A stretch of 35,672 nt of DNA from the NCBI GenBank assembly GCA_938003955.1, contig CALKXE010000286.1, forward strand, positions 1 through 35,672. The letters are read 5' to 3'. The stretch's first letter is position 1, and the number at the start of each line of letters is the position of its first letter. The notes beneath the pieces were generated by a model. It worked only from the letters and a program-made list of their open reading frames with translations, made no database searches and had not been told where the DNA came from. The position numbers and the translations under genes were made by a program. Shown piece after piece: positions 26,389 through 34,546 of this stretch. Source of the DNA: an uncultured Saprospiraceae bacterium. GTDB lineage: Bacteria; Bacteroidota; Bacteroidia; Chitinophagales; Saprospiraceae.

Positions 26389-26873
26389 TCGTTACGGATT
26401 AGTTGATTAGTATATTTTATGATAAATGATAAAGCTTGTAACGCAAGTAGGATGAATCCAACTACTATCATTCCTTTGATCACATATCTTGCTGGCAGCC
26501 CACCGGGTTGATTACTGCCTTCTCTTATGTACCATGAATTATTCGCAAATTTATATGATGTTGTAATTACCAAATAGCACCATGGAATAAGAAATATGAC
26601 TGTCCCCAGAAGATTAACAATCGTCTTAGTCTTCTCTGAGAAATTCTGATAAAACACGTCAACTCTTACATGTTTATCTTCTTGCAATGCATAGGCACTG
26701 CCTAATAGAAAAACTATGGCAAACATATGCCATTCCAATTCTAAGATCCAATTTTTAGAGAATGAGAAGAAATATCGGAATAACACATCAAAGCATATCA
26801 AGACGATTAGTGCCACATTTAGCCAAGATACTGCATTCCCTATTTTCTCTATGATTAGATTGATATGCTTCAC
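26379..26873 (-). CDS. dctQ: TRAP transporter small permease (DctQ family)
   Basis: A 164-residue protein with four predicted membrane segments (about 12-35, 45-62, 85-108, 128-150), the usual DctQ layout. The WILELEWHMFAIVFLLGSAYAL region with the following QEDKHVRVDVFY is characteristic of this family. It pairs with the large subunit encoded next, with which it overlaps by ten bases, implying translational coupling. It is first gene of the operon; 232 bases without a gene lie upstream. Confidence 0.9.
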   Translation of the reverse strand: MKHINLIIEKIGNAVSWLNVALIVLICFDVLFRYFFSFSKNWILELEWHMFAIVFLLGSAYALQEDKHVRVDVFYQNFSEKTKTIVNLLGTVIFLIPWCYLVITTSYKFANNSWYIREGSNQPGGLPARYVIKGMIVVGFILLALQALSFIIKYTNQLIRNEWK

Positions 26874-27105
26874 ATCGCTAATATATTTATTATATCTTCA
26901 AGATGTGTGTTTTTATATTATTTGAATTCCAGAAGGGATTAAATAAGTATATAGATGTAGATCCAATACATATTATTTTACTTTACTACGCAAGACTTTT
27001 TGAGGTTTCCAATTAATTGTAAACGACATTGGCTGTAGTTATTTCTATGACTTCAGTAGAAACAAAACACAAAATACAAAATGACCAAGTTCTTAAGATT
27101 CAGTC

Positions 27106-28788
27106 TTACCCAAATATCCCCTTTAGCATTGCCAACGTTATCATATATGTTGGTTTTACCCCATCCATACCAAGACTTCCAGATGCCAATGTGGCTCCAG
27201 TCTCTAGTGGATTATCAGAAGCATAATATGCATATCTTAATGTAACATCTTCAGATATACTTTTACGAATTTTAGATGCTGCCTGTATCGCTTTTTGATA
27301 GTGCGCACCTTCCATTTCTAATCCACTCGCTTTCCAGGAGGATTTGAGAAAATATCTTAATATATCTTTGTTTTGAAGCGATGTTCCCAACACTGTTATC
27401 ATTGGCCCTCCAAAAGCTTCGATCTCATCATCTTTGAATTCATCCAAGGTAAGTGCGTTATCAAATGGATAATTATCAGCACTTCCTTCAAAAATATGCG
27501 CATTGGGAATCATGATGTCACCTTTTCTACCAGATAAAATTCCAGCTTTGCCCATGATATTAATAGACTTTACATCCAAATATTTTTTCTCACCATTATC
27601 TTCGTATGGCTTCAATAGTTCGTCCATTGTTTCATACGCTTGTTGGCCAAATGCATAGTCCATAACTATGATAACTGTGTTCTCTAAGTTTTTAGATTCT
27701 TTAAGCTCTTCTGGTAAGATTTCGTAATCTATCTTGCTGCAGTCTATAATCTGCACTGAGATATTTGTTCCATTATTATCGTGAAGAACAGACATTCCAT
27801 TTTTCAATGCATACTTAGTTACAAGTGCTCGTTTGGACTTATTAGCAGACTTTGATAAGTCTTCCGCTATATCTTCTATAGTTTCGTATTTTGACTTACC
27901 ATTTAGAACTTGATCCGCATATAGAGAATTCATTACGCTATGCAGGTTGGCGCTAACTACATGTACTTCTTTATTAAACAATTCGTTTTGATAGAGATAA
28001 TCCTTGATTTGGAAAGCCCAAAACTCGCCATATAAGTGATGTCCAAGCTTTTCTCTTAACGCAGATGAAAAAGTAATCTCTCTATCATCATTATCAAGAA
28101 ATTCTTCCATAGATCTACGCCCCAACCAGTAAACGATAGAGAATAACGAGTTTACTCCTGAAGCATTTTCAAAATTCTCGCAAGCCTGAGCTGTCTCATC
28201 AAACGTTCTCCCAAGAACTGTACTTAAGTAAGTATATCCAACTTGTTTATCATACTTTTCTCCTTTATCTATCTTTTGGATAATCTCTTCTAGCATTTTC
28301 CAAGATCTGACTTTACGCCCCTTAGAATCAAGACTATTTCTTCTGATTTTCTCAGCTTCAATAAATAAAAATGTCAAGTGAGTCAAAACATCAAAGATAT
28401 CGCTCCTTCCTCTTGTCATTTCAATAAACATCTGTTCATCATCCACCTTGTAACAATTTCTTCTTCTTTTAGATGGTACAATTGCTTCGAAACTACTGTC
28501 TTCAAATCCTTCTCGACTTATTAGCTTTACATACCTACACATTTCTATACCAATCGGTAACCTTTGAAATATGTAGAGCAATCCACTTAACTCAACTCGT
28601 TCCTCATCTGCAATAGAACCATAGATTTCAGGTTTCAAAGCGAGCATAGAACTGATCATAGTCTCTCCCGACACTCCCAATGGCTTATACCCTCCTCGCA
28701 TAAACAAATGACGCATACTTACATGCAGTCTTTGTATTGCTGATCTTGATATTTGTGCTCTTGTAGGTGTGTAGGTAGGATTCTCCAT
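27106..28788 (-). CDS. DUF6909 family protein with nucleoside-phosphorylase-like C-terminus
   Basis: A 560-residue cytoplasmic protein starting at the ATG at 28788 (MENPTYTPTRAQIS...). An upstream in-frame ATG at 28881 would add 31 residues with no sign of conservation. The N-terminal part (LHVSMRHLFMRGGYKPLGVS, IYGSIADEERVELSGLLY, KRRRNCYKVD, TRGRSDIFDVLTHLTFLF) is, from memory, the conserved core of the Bacteroidota family DUF6909. The C-terminal part (about 370-560) has NTVIIVMDYAFG, INIMGKAGIL, KGDIMIPN and GLEMEGAHY, which look like the order of motifs in nucleoside phosphorylases/AMP nucleosidases, including the Met-Glu ribose-binding pair. That similarity is my inference. Monocistronic. 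Function unknown. Confidence 0.75.
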   Translation of the reverse strand: MENPTYTPTRAQISRSAIQRLHVSMRHLFMRGGYKPLGVSGETMISSMLALKPEIYGSIADEERVELSGLLYIFQRLPIGIEMCRYVKLISREGFEDSSFEAIVPSKRRRNCYKVDDEQMFIEMTRGRSDIFDVLTHLTFLFIEAEKIRRNSLDSKGRKVRSWKMLEEIIQKIDKGEKYDKQVGYTYLSTVLGRTFDETAQACENFENASGVNSLFSIVYWLGRRSMEEFLDNDDREITFSSALREKLGHHLYGEFWAFQIKDYLYQNELFNKEVHVVSANLHSVMNSLYADQVLNGKSKYETIEDIAEDLSKSANKSKRALVTKYALKNGMSVLHDNNGTNISVQIIDCSKIDYEILPEELKESKNLENTVIIVMDYAFGQQAYETMDELLKPYEDNGEKKYLDVKSINIMGKAGILSGRKGDIMIPNAHIFEGSADNYPFDNALTLDEFKDDEIEAFGGPMITVLGTSLQNKDILRYFLKSSWKASGLEMEGAHYQKAIQAASKIRKSISEDVTLRYAYYASDNPLETGATLASGSLGMDGVKPTYMITLAMLKGIFG

Positions 28789-28950
28789 GTATTGTATTTT
28801 GATTGTTAATGCAAATTTTGATCCAGTATCTAAGAATAAGATAGGTCGCTTGCGGATATTGGGGACATAAATGGAAATCATCGAAGATTAGTTCCTGGGA
28901 GTATGGAATATTTAATATTAATACTAATTTTATAACCAAAACCTTATGCA

Positions 28951-29409
28951 ATGAATATACGACCAATACTAAAACAGGACCTTTCTGGATTAAAGCTTGT
29001 CCTTGATAATTGAGAATAATTCCCATCAGAATATCTAAATGATATGATTGCTGATTACTTCGAAAACCCAGATACAGATCACATTTGGTTTACCGTAGAA
29101 AATGATAATGAAATATTATCTATAGCCTACTGCTCACCAATGACTTTTACCAATGGTACATACAATCTTTATGCGATTGGAGTTCACAATGATCATCAAG
29201 GAAAAGGAATAGGAAAGAAAATGATGGCCTACATTGAAAAAGAACTCAAGTCAGCTGGACATCGCATTTTGATTGTTGAAACTTCAGGTACGGATAATCT
29301 AGCACTTACTAGAGAGTTCTATGAAAAATGTGAGTACAGAAGAGAAGCAACAATCAAAGATTTCTGGGATGAGGGAGATGATAAAGTTGTATTTTGGAAG
29401 AAGTTGTGA
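28951..29409 (+). pseudogene. GNAT N-acetyltransferase gene with two premature stops
   Basis: The frame from the ATG at 28951 reads MNIRPILKQDLSGLKLVLDN, then TGA (29011-29013), GAA, TAA (29017-29019), then FPSEYLNDMIADYFENPDT and onwards without a break to TGA at 29407. Relatives have 'LDSxELFPSE' here, so Ser and Leu codons (TCA, TTA) each seem one base from the stops found. The rest is an intact GNAT domain: YAIGVHNDHQGKGIGKKMM (acetyl-CoA loop), RILIVETSGTDN, TREFYEKCEYRREATIKDFWDEGDDKVVFWKKL. Translation could restart at the ATG at 29044 and give 121 residues lacking the first strand. It is either a recent pseudogene or carries base-call errors. Confidence 0.8.
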
Positions 29410-29461
29410 CACTAGATTACTTCCAAAAGTCAGTTAGCAACAATACTTTTGCCATTTACCC

Positions 29462-29501
29462 CAGCTCACCGATCTTCGCTGCGCATCAGCTCAATGATCT
29501 T
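29462..29501. repeat. short direct repeat beside hemE
   Basis: CAGCTCACCGATCTT (29462-29476) and CAGCTCAATGATCTT (29487-29501) are 13/15 identical with a 25-base period, in the 115-base space between the GNAT gene and the hemE stop. No function can be assigned. Confidence 0.5.
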
Positions 29502-29524
29502 TACTACGTTGACATGATGAAATA

Positions 29525-30562
29525 TTAGCTCTTTTTATAGTTCTTCACTGTATTCACAAAAGCCTTGACTCCATCTAACGGAGTATCAGGATAAACACCG
29601 TGCCCTAGATTTACAATATGATTACCTCCAAATGCATCGATCATTTTAGTTGCAGTTCTTTCTATTTCTTTATGATCTGCATATAATACACACGGATCCA
29701 TATTACCTTGGACTACCCTATTTTGGCCTACTGTTTCTCTTACGAAGTCAGTACCCATGTTCCAATCTATTCCTATTACGTCTGATCCAATACTTGCAAT
29801 ATCTGATAGTGAAAACCATGCACCTTTGCTAAATACTATTGTTGGGATTCCATCTGCTTGCAGTGCATCATTGATTTGTTTCAAATATGGGATACAGAAA
29901 GAACGATACATCTGCTCATCCAATACACCCGCCCAAGAATCAAATATTTGTATCACATCTGCACCATGTTTCACCTTAAGTTTTGTGTAGGCAATGATAG
30001 TTTCCGTCAATTTAGACATCAGTTTATGTGCAGCTACTGGATTCTGATACATCAATTTCTTAGCTTTTGAGAAAGTCTTACTTCCGCTTCCTTCTACCAT
30101 ATAACAGAACAATGTAAACGGAGCTCCACTGAATCCAATCAAAGGTACCCGATCGTTTAATTCTTTTTTGGTAATGTCTAATCCATTGAATACATAATCC
30201 AATTTCTCAGCTGCCATAGATCCAAAATCCAATTTATCAATATCCGCTTCTGACTGAATGGTATTAGGAAAATTAGGTCCTTTCTTCTCTACCATCTCGT
30301 ATGGTAGTCCCATGGCTTCAGGAATAACAAGAATATCTGAAAATATAATCGCAGCATCAACTCCTAATTCATCAATAGGCTGAATCGTAACTTCCGCAAC
30401 TAGATCTGGCGTCGTAACCAACTCAATAAAACCTGAAAGACTAGCTCTTATGGCTCTATATTGAGGTAAGATTCTACCAGCTTGTCTCATCAACCATACT
30501 GGTGGTCTTTCTGTTTTCTCTCCTTTTACTGTTCTGAGGAAGATATCGTTTTCGTACGCCAT
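29525..30562 (-). CDS. hemE: uroporphyrinogen decarboxylase
   Basis: A 345-residue enzyme that removes four carboxyl groups from uroporphyrinogen III to give coproporphyrinogen III in haem synthesis. The signature PPVWLMRQAGRILPQYR is at about 20-36, followed by FSDILVIPEAMG (about 74-85, with the catalytic Asp), GFSGAPFTLFCYMVEG and the C-terminal LGHGVYPDTP. The length is normal. No other haem gene is adjacent. The ATG at 30562 begins MAYENDIFLR, the usual N-terminus. Cytoplasmic. Confidence 0.95.
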   Translation of the reverse strand: MAYENDIFLRTVKGEKTERPPVWLMRQAGRILPQYRAIRASLSGFIELVTTPDLVAEVTIQPIDELGVDAAIIFSDILVIPEAMGLPYEMVEKKGPNFPNTIQSEADIDKLDFGSMAAEKLDYVFNGLDITKKELNDRVPLIGFSGAPFTLFCYMVEGSGSKTFSKAKKLMYQNPVAAHKLMSKLTETIIAYTKLKVKHGADVIQIFDSWAGVLDEQMYRSFCIPYLKQINDALQADGIPTIVFSKGAWFSLSDIASIGSDVIGIDWNMGTDFVRETVGQNRVVQGNMDPCVLYADHKEIERTATKMIDAFGGNHIVNLGHGVYPDTPLDGVKAFVNTVKNYKKS

Positions 30563-30753
30563 TTGTTTATTTTTAGGTTAGACCGCTTCGCTTTAGGCTT
30601 TTCGACCGTTTCACTTTTAGATTATTAGACCTTATGTCGTTTGGGATTCAGTCAATTAGAATCTTGTAGAACATAAGAAATAAATTATTATCATTTGGGT
30701 TACACTGATTTCTAGAATAATAATTTCACGATTGCTTAATCAACAATTTCACA

Positions 30754-30761
30754 CAAAGATA
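30754..30761 (-). promoter_or_regulatory. possible -7 box of hemE
   Basis: On the minus strand this reads TATCTTTG, matching TAnnTTTG, but it lies about 190 bases before the hemE ATG and has no -33 partner; weak. Confidence 0.2.
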
Positions 30762-30803
30762 ATCTCTAAAACCAAGTTTTCTTCTTTCTTTCGATTGTGG
30801 TGG

Positions 30804-30811
30804 TATATTTG
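30804..30811 (+). promoter_or_regulatory. -7 box of dapB
   Basis: TATATTTG matches TAnnTTTG, 66 bases before the dapB ATG. No TTG was found at the -33 position. Confidence 0.4.
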
Positions 30812-30877
30812 ACATTTCTTTGAAGAAAGAAAAACCGCAGAAGGATAAATAAATCGAATCAGAACGAAAAAACATAC

Positions 30878-31600
30878 ATGAATATAGCAATAATAGGATA
30901 CGGAAAAATGGGAAAGACCATTGAAAAAATAGCGCTTCAAAGAGGTCACCACATCGTTATGAAGATCGATAATGAGAATAAAGCTGATCTGACAACAGAC
31001 AACCTAAAGAAAGAGAAAGTAGACTTAGCTATAGAATTTACTAATCCTGAGTCGGCTTATGAAAATATTAATAAATGTTTTGAAGCAGGTGTGAAAGTCG
31101 TTTGTGGATCTACTGCATGGCTTGCCGATTGGGATAATGCCATAGCAAGCCTTGATAAAAACAAAGGGACAATGATCTATGCTTCTAACTTCAGTGTAGG
31201 TGTGAATATCTTCTTTGCTGTAAACAAACGCCTTGCAGAGCTAATGGACTCTCAATGGGATTATGAAGTAAGTATGAAAGAAATCCATCATACAGAAAAA
31301 TTGGATGCTCCAAGTGGTACGGCCATAACACTCGCAGAAGGCATATCAGACAAAATGAAAAGAAAATCTGGATGGACTAAGAACCGAGAAGCAACAGATA
31401 AAGTACATATCAAGTCAGTGAGAGTAGATTCTGCACCGGGTACTCATAAGATTAAATATTCATCTTCAATAGATGAAATTGATATTATTCATAAAGCTAA
31501 ATCGAGAGATGGATTTGCTCAAGGTGCTATAATGGCTGCAGAATTCCTGCATGATAAGAATGGGCTATTTACGATGGCCGATGTCTTAGGAATAGGATAA
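30878..31600 (+). CDS. dapB: 4-hydroxy-tetrahydrodipicolinate reductase
   Basis: A 240-residue enzyme of the lysine/diaminopimelate pathway, reducing the dapA product with NAD(P)H. Seen: the N-terminal Rossmann loop GYGKMG (7-12), YASNFSVGVNIFF (101-113), and the catalytic EIHHTEKLDAPSGTA (135-149) with His137/His138 and Lys141. The length fits the short Bacteroidota form. It appears monocistronic with its own promoter box and a terminator after the stop. Cytoplasmic. Confidence 0.95.
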   Translation: MNIAIIGYGKMGKTIEKIALQRGHHIVMKIDNENKADLTTDNLKKEKVDLAIEFTNPESAYENINKCFEAGVKVVCGSTAWLADWDNAIASLDKNKGTMIYASNFSVGVNIFFAVNKRLAELMDSQWDYEVSMKEIHHTEKLDAPSGTAITLAEGISDKMKRKSGWTKNREATDKVHIKSVRVDSAPGTHKIKYSSSIDEIDIIHKAKSRDGFAQGAIMAAEFLHDKNGLFTMADVLGIG

Positions 31601-31646
31601 TAAATTATAAATCTTATTCTTGCAGGAAACATATCTTTTAAATTAA

Positions 31647-31706
31647 AAGACCAACGTTCACAAACTTCAATTCGAAGTATCTGTAAACGTTGGTCTTACT
31701 TTTTAG
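31647..31706 (+). terminator. terminator of dapB
   Basis: A 12-bp perfect stem, AAGACCAACGTT (31647-31658) with AACGTTGGTCTT (31686-31697), encloses a smaller ACTTC/GAAGT hairpin and is followed by ACTTTTT. It may also slow transcripts of the convergent gene at 31768. Confidence 0.7.
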
Positions 31707-31767
31707 AATAAAACTAATATGCTAATCTATCTAGATAACACATTCCCTTTAGCTCTATCGCTGCGGC

Positions 31768-34296
31768 CTAGTTAATTGCAACTTTTTGCCAAGAAACTCC
31801 TTGCTTAGTTTTTATACCAAGAATATAAACACCTTTTGATAATTCAATGGTAGATATACTGATACTTGTTTCGTTATATACTTTATTAGAAACTAATTGT
31901 CCTTGTGTATTTACGATCGATATTGACTCTATAATATCATTAGATTTGATATTAAGGTCAGCACCTGATTGAGCTGGAGAGGGATAAACACTAATATTAG
32001 TATTCAGAATATTCTCCTCTGTTGCTGTGACCAATACAATCACCTCATCCGTACAGTTATTTGCATCTTGAATTAATACAGTGTACATATCATCATTCAG
32101 ACCAGAAAACATTGAATCATCTTGAAAACTTATCCCACCATCAATAGAATATTGATATGGTTCTGTTCCTCCTGTAGCAGCGACTGTGATAGATCCATTT
32201 CCTGTACCATCACTGTTAACGACACTTACTAATTCTAGAATAAGTTCATCTACATCTTCAATGACAAACTCAATTTCTGAAATACAATTCTGAACACTAA
32301 TTATAGTAGCTAAGTATGTACCAGCTGGCAAACCAGAAAACATGCCAGTTGTGTTTATCATAGAATCTAGTTGGAATTCATATCCACTTGTCCCTCCATT
32401 TGCTAAAATCGTCACCGCACCGTCTACCATACCAAAACATGAAATATCTTGAATGGATTCGATTGACGCCGCAGGTACTCCTTCTACATTAATTTCTATC
32501 TGTTCTTCGTATGAGCAACCCGCATCATCCATTACGCTTAATGTGTAAGAACCTTGTTCTAAGTCCGCAAAAACTCCTGTATTATTTGATTGACCGTTCA
32601 AAGTGAACGCAAGTTCACCAGATCCGCCAATTGCTGAAACTTGAACCATGCCATATTCTTCTGTACCACAATTTATATTAAGTACAATAAGTGAATCAAA
32701 TGATAAATTAGATACTTCAATTAATGACAATGTATCTGTAAATACACAACCATTATTACTCTCGACTGAAATTTCATATATGCCCGCAGAAAGTCCTTCA
32801 AATTCTGAAGTTTGCATATCTATCTGATTTAGGAAGAAGGTATATCCATCATTTCCGCCTGCAATAATTACTGAAATCATACCTGTGGAATCACTCTGAC
32901 AGTTTGGATTGGTAATGTCATATGAAACATCAAAATCAGTATCTAAACCAATAGAAACTGAAACCTCTACTGTACAACCATTTGCATCTACGACATTAGC
33001 AATATAATTTCCTGAAGCTAAACTATCAAAAACACCAGATGTATTTAATAGACCATTTAAAGAATAACTATAACCAGGTGTTCCTCCCACCCCGATGAGA
33101 GATACACTACCTAAATTATCCACATCACAGTTGTCATTTACAATGTTCTCTACCATTAATAGTAATGTATCTGGTGATAGTATTTCGAAATCTACAACTA
33201 ATGTGCAAGCATTCTGATCAGAGATTGTAACAGAATATTCTCCAGCACTCAAATTAGTAATAGGCAGACTTAGCAAAGAATCTTGATCCGAATACTTGAA
33301 TATATAAGGGACAACGCCTCCAGATACGTTAAAATCTACACTCCCATTGGAATCGTAATAACAAGATAAATTAATGAGTTCGAGACTATCTACAGAAATT
33401 TGATCAGAAGCCGTTAACACTACTGTTTGACTCGTAAGACATGCATTACCATCCTCTACAAGAATCTCATAAGTCCCAGCTGATAATTCAGTAAATAATC
33501 CAGTATTAAATGGCCCATCACCATTTATAAAGTAATTATATCCATTGCTAGAATTTCCACCCGATGCCAGTGCGAACACCTCTCCATCATCCCCTTCAAA
33601 GCATGAAACATTGGTACCGTTGACATCTAGTATTAATTCATCCGATCCATCTAATACCACTGTTAGAGATGTGGTAGCCCCAATATTATCAGTGACAATA
33701 ATTATATGTGTTCCAGCCCCAAGACCTGTAAAGTCCGAAGAGGAACCAACCGGTCCATTATCTATCGAATAGCCATATGGCGCTTCGCCACCAGAAGCAA
33801 CAACAGAAATAGAACCATCATTTCCACCAAAACAGGATACATCATTAGAAAACGCTAGTTCAAGAGCTAGCGTTATTTCTGATCCAGGATTACTACTTAA
33901 TACTGCCCAGTTCGCGATAAATGATCCTGGAAGAACTTCAGTAAACTCCCAGAATAAAGTATCACTCATAAAGCAAGTAATTCCTGAAGTCGCATTATTA
34001 ATCAATAAGGTTACTTTCATTGAATCTGTAATAGGTACTGAATGATTAAAAAGCGAAAATGATTGATCGCCCCAATCTCCAGAAGTCGTTTCTTGATGAA
34101 CAATAGCACCTGAAAAATCGGTAACCTCCCAATTGCAAATATTATCAAATCCAGAAGGAATATTAAAGAAACCAGCGTGATACAAATTAACACTGGTTTC
34201 TGTAGATGACGATATTTGAATTGCTACATTCTCACATTGGCTTTGGGCAGTTATGCAGAGTTGAAAAAATAAAAATGATAAAAGAAGGTTTTTCAT
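31768..34296 (-). CDS. T9SS type A-sorted secreted protein with SprB repeats
   Basis: An 842-residue extracellular protein: signal peptide (1-19, ending TAQS), an N-terminal beta domain (about 20-150; NLYHAGFFNIPSGFDNICNWEV), eight SprB-type repeats, and a C-terminal T9SS type A sorting domain (SVYPSPAQSGADLNI ... LSKGVYILGI). Repeat starts can be read as VSCFGGNDGSI, VSCFEGDDGEV, LSCYYDSNGSV, DNCDVDNLGSV, PNCQSDSTGMI, INCGTEEYGMV, ISCFGMVDGAV and VNSDGTGNGSI, each followed by a GG turn and a GTY/GNY-type strand. The last repeat lacks the conserved Cys. SprB repeats are known from the gliding adhesin SprB of Flavobacterium; this protein is far shorter and is probably a surface adhesin-like product. 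Monocistronic. Confidence 0.88.
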   Translation of the reverse strand: MKNLLLSFLFFQLCITAQSQCENVAIQISSSTETSVNLYHAGFFNIPSGFDNICNWEVTDFSGAIVHQETTSGDWGDQSFSLFNHSVPITDSMKVTLLINNATSGITCFMSDTLFWEFTEVLPGSFIANWAVLSSNPGSEITLALELAFSNDVSCFGGNDGSISVVASGGEAPYGYSIDNGPVGSSSDFTGLGAGTHIIIVTDNIGATTSLTVVLDGSDELILDVNGTNVSCFEGDDGEVFALASGGNSSNGYNYFINGDGPFNTGLFTELSAGTYEILVEDGNACLTSQTVVLTASDQISVDSLELINLSCYYDSNGSVDFNVSGGVVPYIFKYSDQDSLLSLPITNLSAGEYSVTISDQNACTLVVDFEILSPDTLLLMVENIVNDNCDVDNLGSVSLIGVGGTPGYSYSLNGLLNTSGVFDSLASGNYIANVVDANGCTVEVSVSIGLDTDFDVSYDITNPNCQSDSTGMISVIIAGGNDGYTFFLNQIDMQTSEFEGLSAGIYEISVESNNGCVFTDTLSLIEVSNLSFDSLIVLNINCGTEEYGMVQVSAIGGSGELAFTLNGQSNNTGVFADLEQGSYTLSVMDDAGCSYEEQIEINVEGVPAASIESIQDISCFGMVDGAVTILANGGTSGYEFQLDSMINTTGMFSGLPAGTYLATIISVQNCISEIEFVIEDVDELILELVSVVNSDGTGNGSITVAATGGTEPYQYSIDGGISFQDDSMFSGLNDDMYTVLIQDANNCTDEVIVLVTATEENILNTNISVYPSPAQSGADLNIKSNDIIESISIVNTQGQLVSNKVYNETSISISTIELSKGVYILGIKTKQGVSWQKVAIN

Positions 34297-34427
34297 ATAA
34301 CTATGTGGTTAAATAACAAATTAATAAAATGCATCACAGCAAAATAAACTATTATAACATAAAACCAATTTCGTGCAAAAAACTATAGGAGATCTCACTT
34401 ATAACAATGAAACCCGCTAAATAACCC

Positions 34428-34451
34428 TTCTTCACGTCTAAACGTGAAGAA
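34428..34451. other. strong 10-bp hairpin between the regulator and the SprB-repeat gene
   Basis: TTCTTCACGT (34428-34437), loop CTAA, ACGTGAAGAA (34442-34451). Read on the minus strand it lies 96 bases after the regulator stop and 130 bases before the next ATG. The T-run precedes rather than follows the stem on that strand, so it may be an inefficient terminator or a 5'-leader structure. Confidence 0.4.
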
Positions 34452-34546
34452 AAAATTATAAGATATCAACAATAATTACGGGACAAAATATTAGAAAACC
34501 ACCCTTAAATAACGGCGGGAATAAATCAACTAGACGATAAGAAAGT

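Larger units (their letters stand above)
30563..30877. other. 315-base divergent region hemE/dapB
   Basis: No gene was seen. It holds possible -7 boxes for both flanking genes (30754-30761 minus, 30804-30811 plus) and an imperfect direct repeat near 30582-30623 (GACCGCTTCGCTTT and GACCGTTTCACTTT). Confidence 0.4.

Noticed and set aside
29011-29013. TGA read as a sense codon (alternative genetic code) to rescue the GNAT gene
   Set aside because: A TAA follows two codons later, and TGA ends the DUF4249 gene, so both are normal stops here.
28685-29026. 113-codon minus-strand frame spanning the start of the DUF6909 gene and the GNAT pseudogene
   Set aside because: It overlaps two better supported genes and has no recognisable domain.
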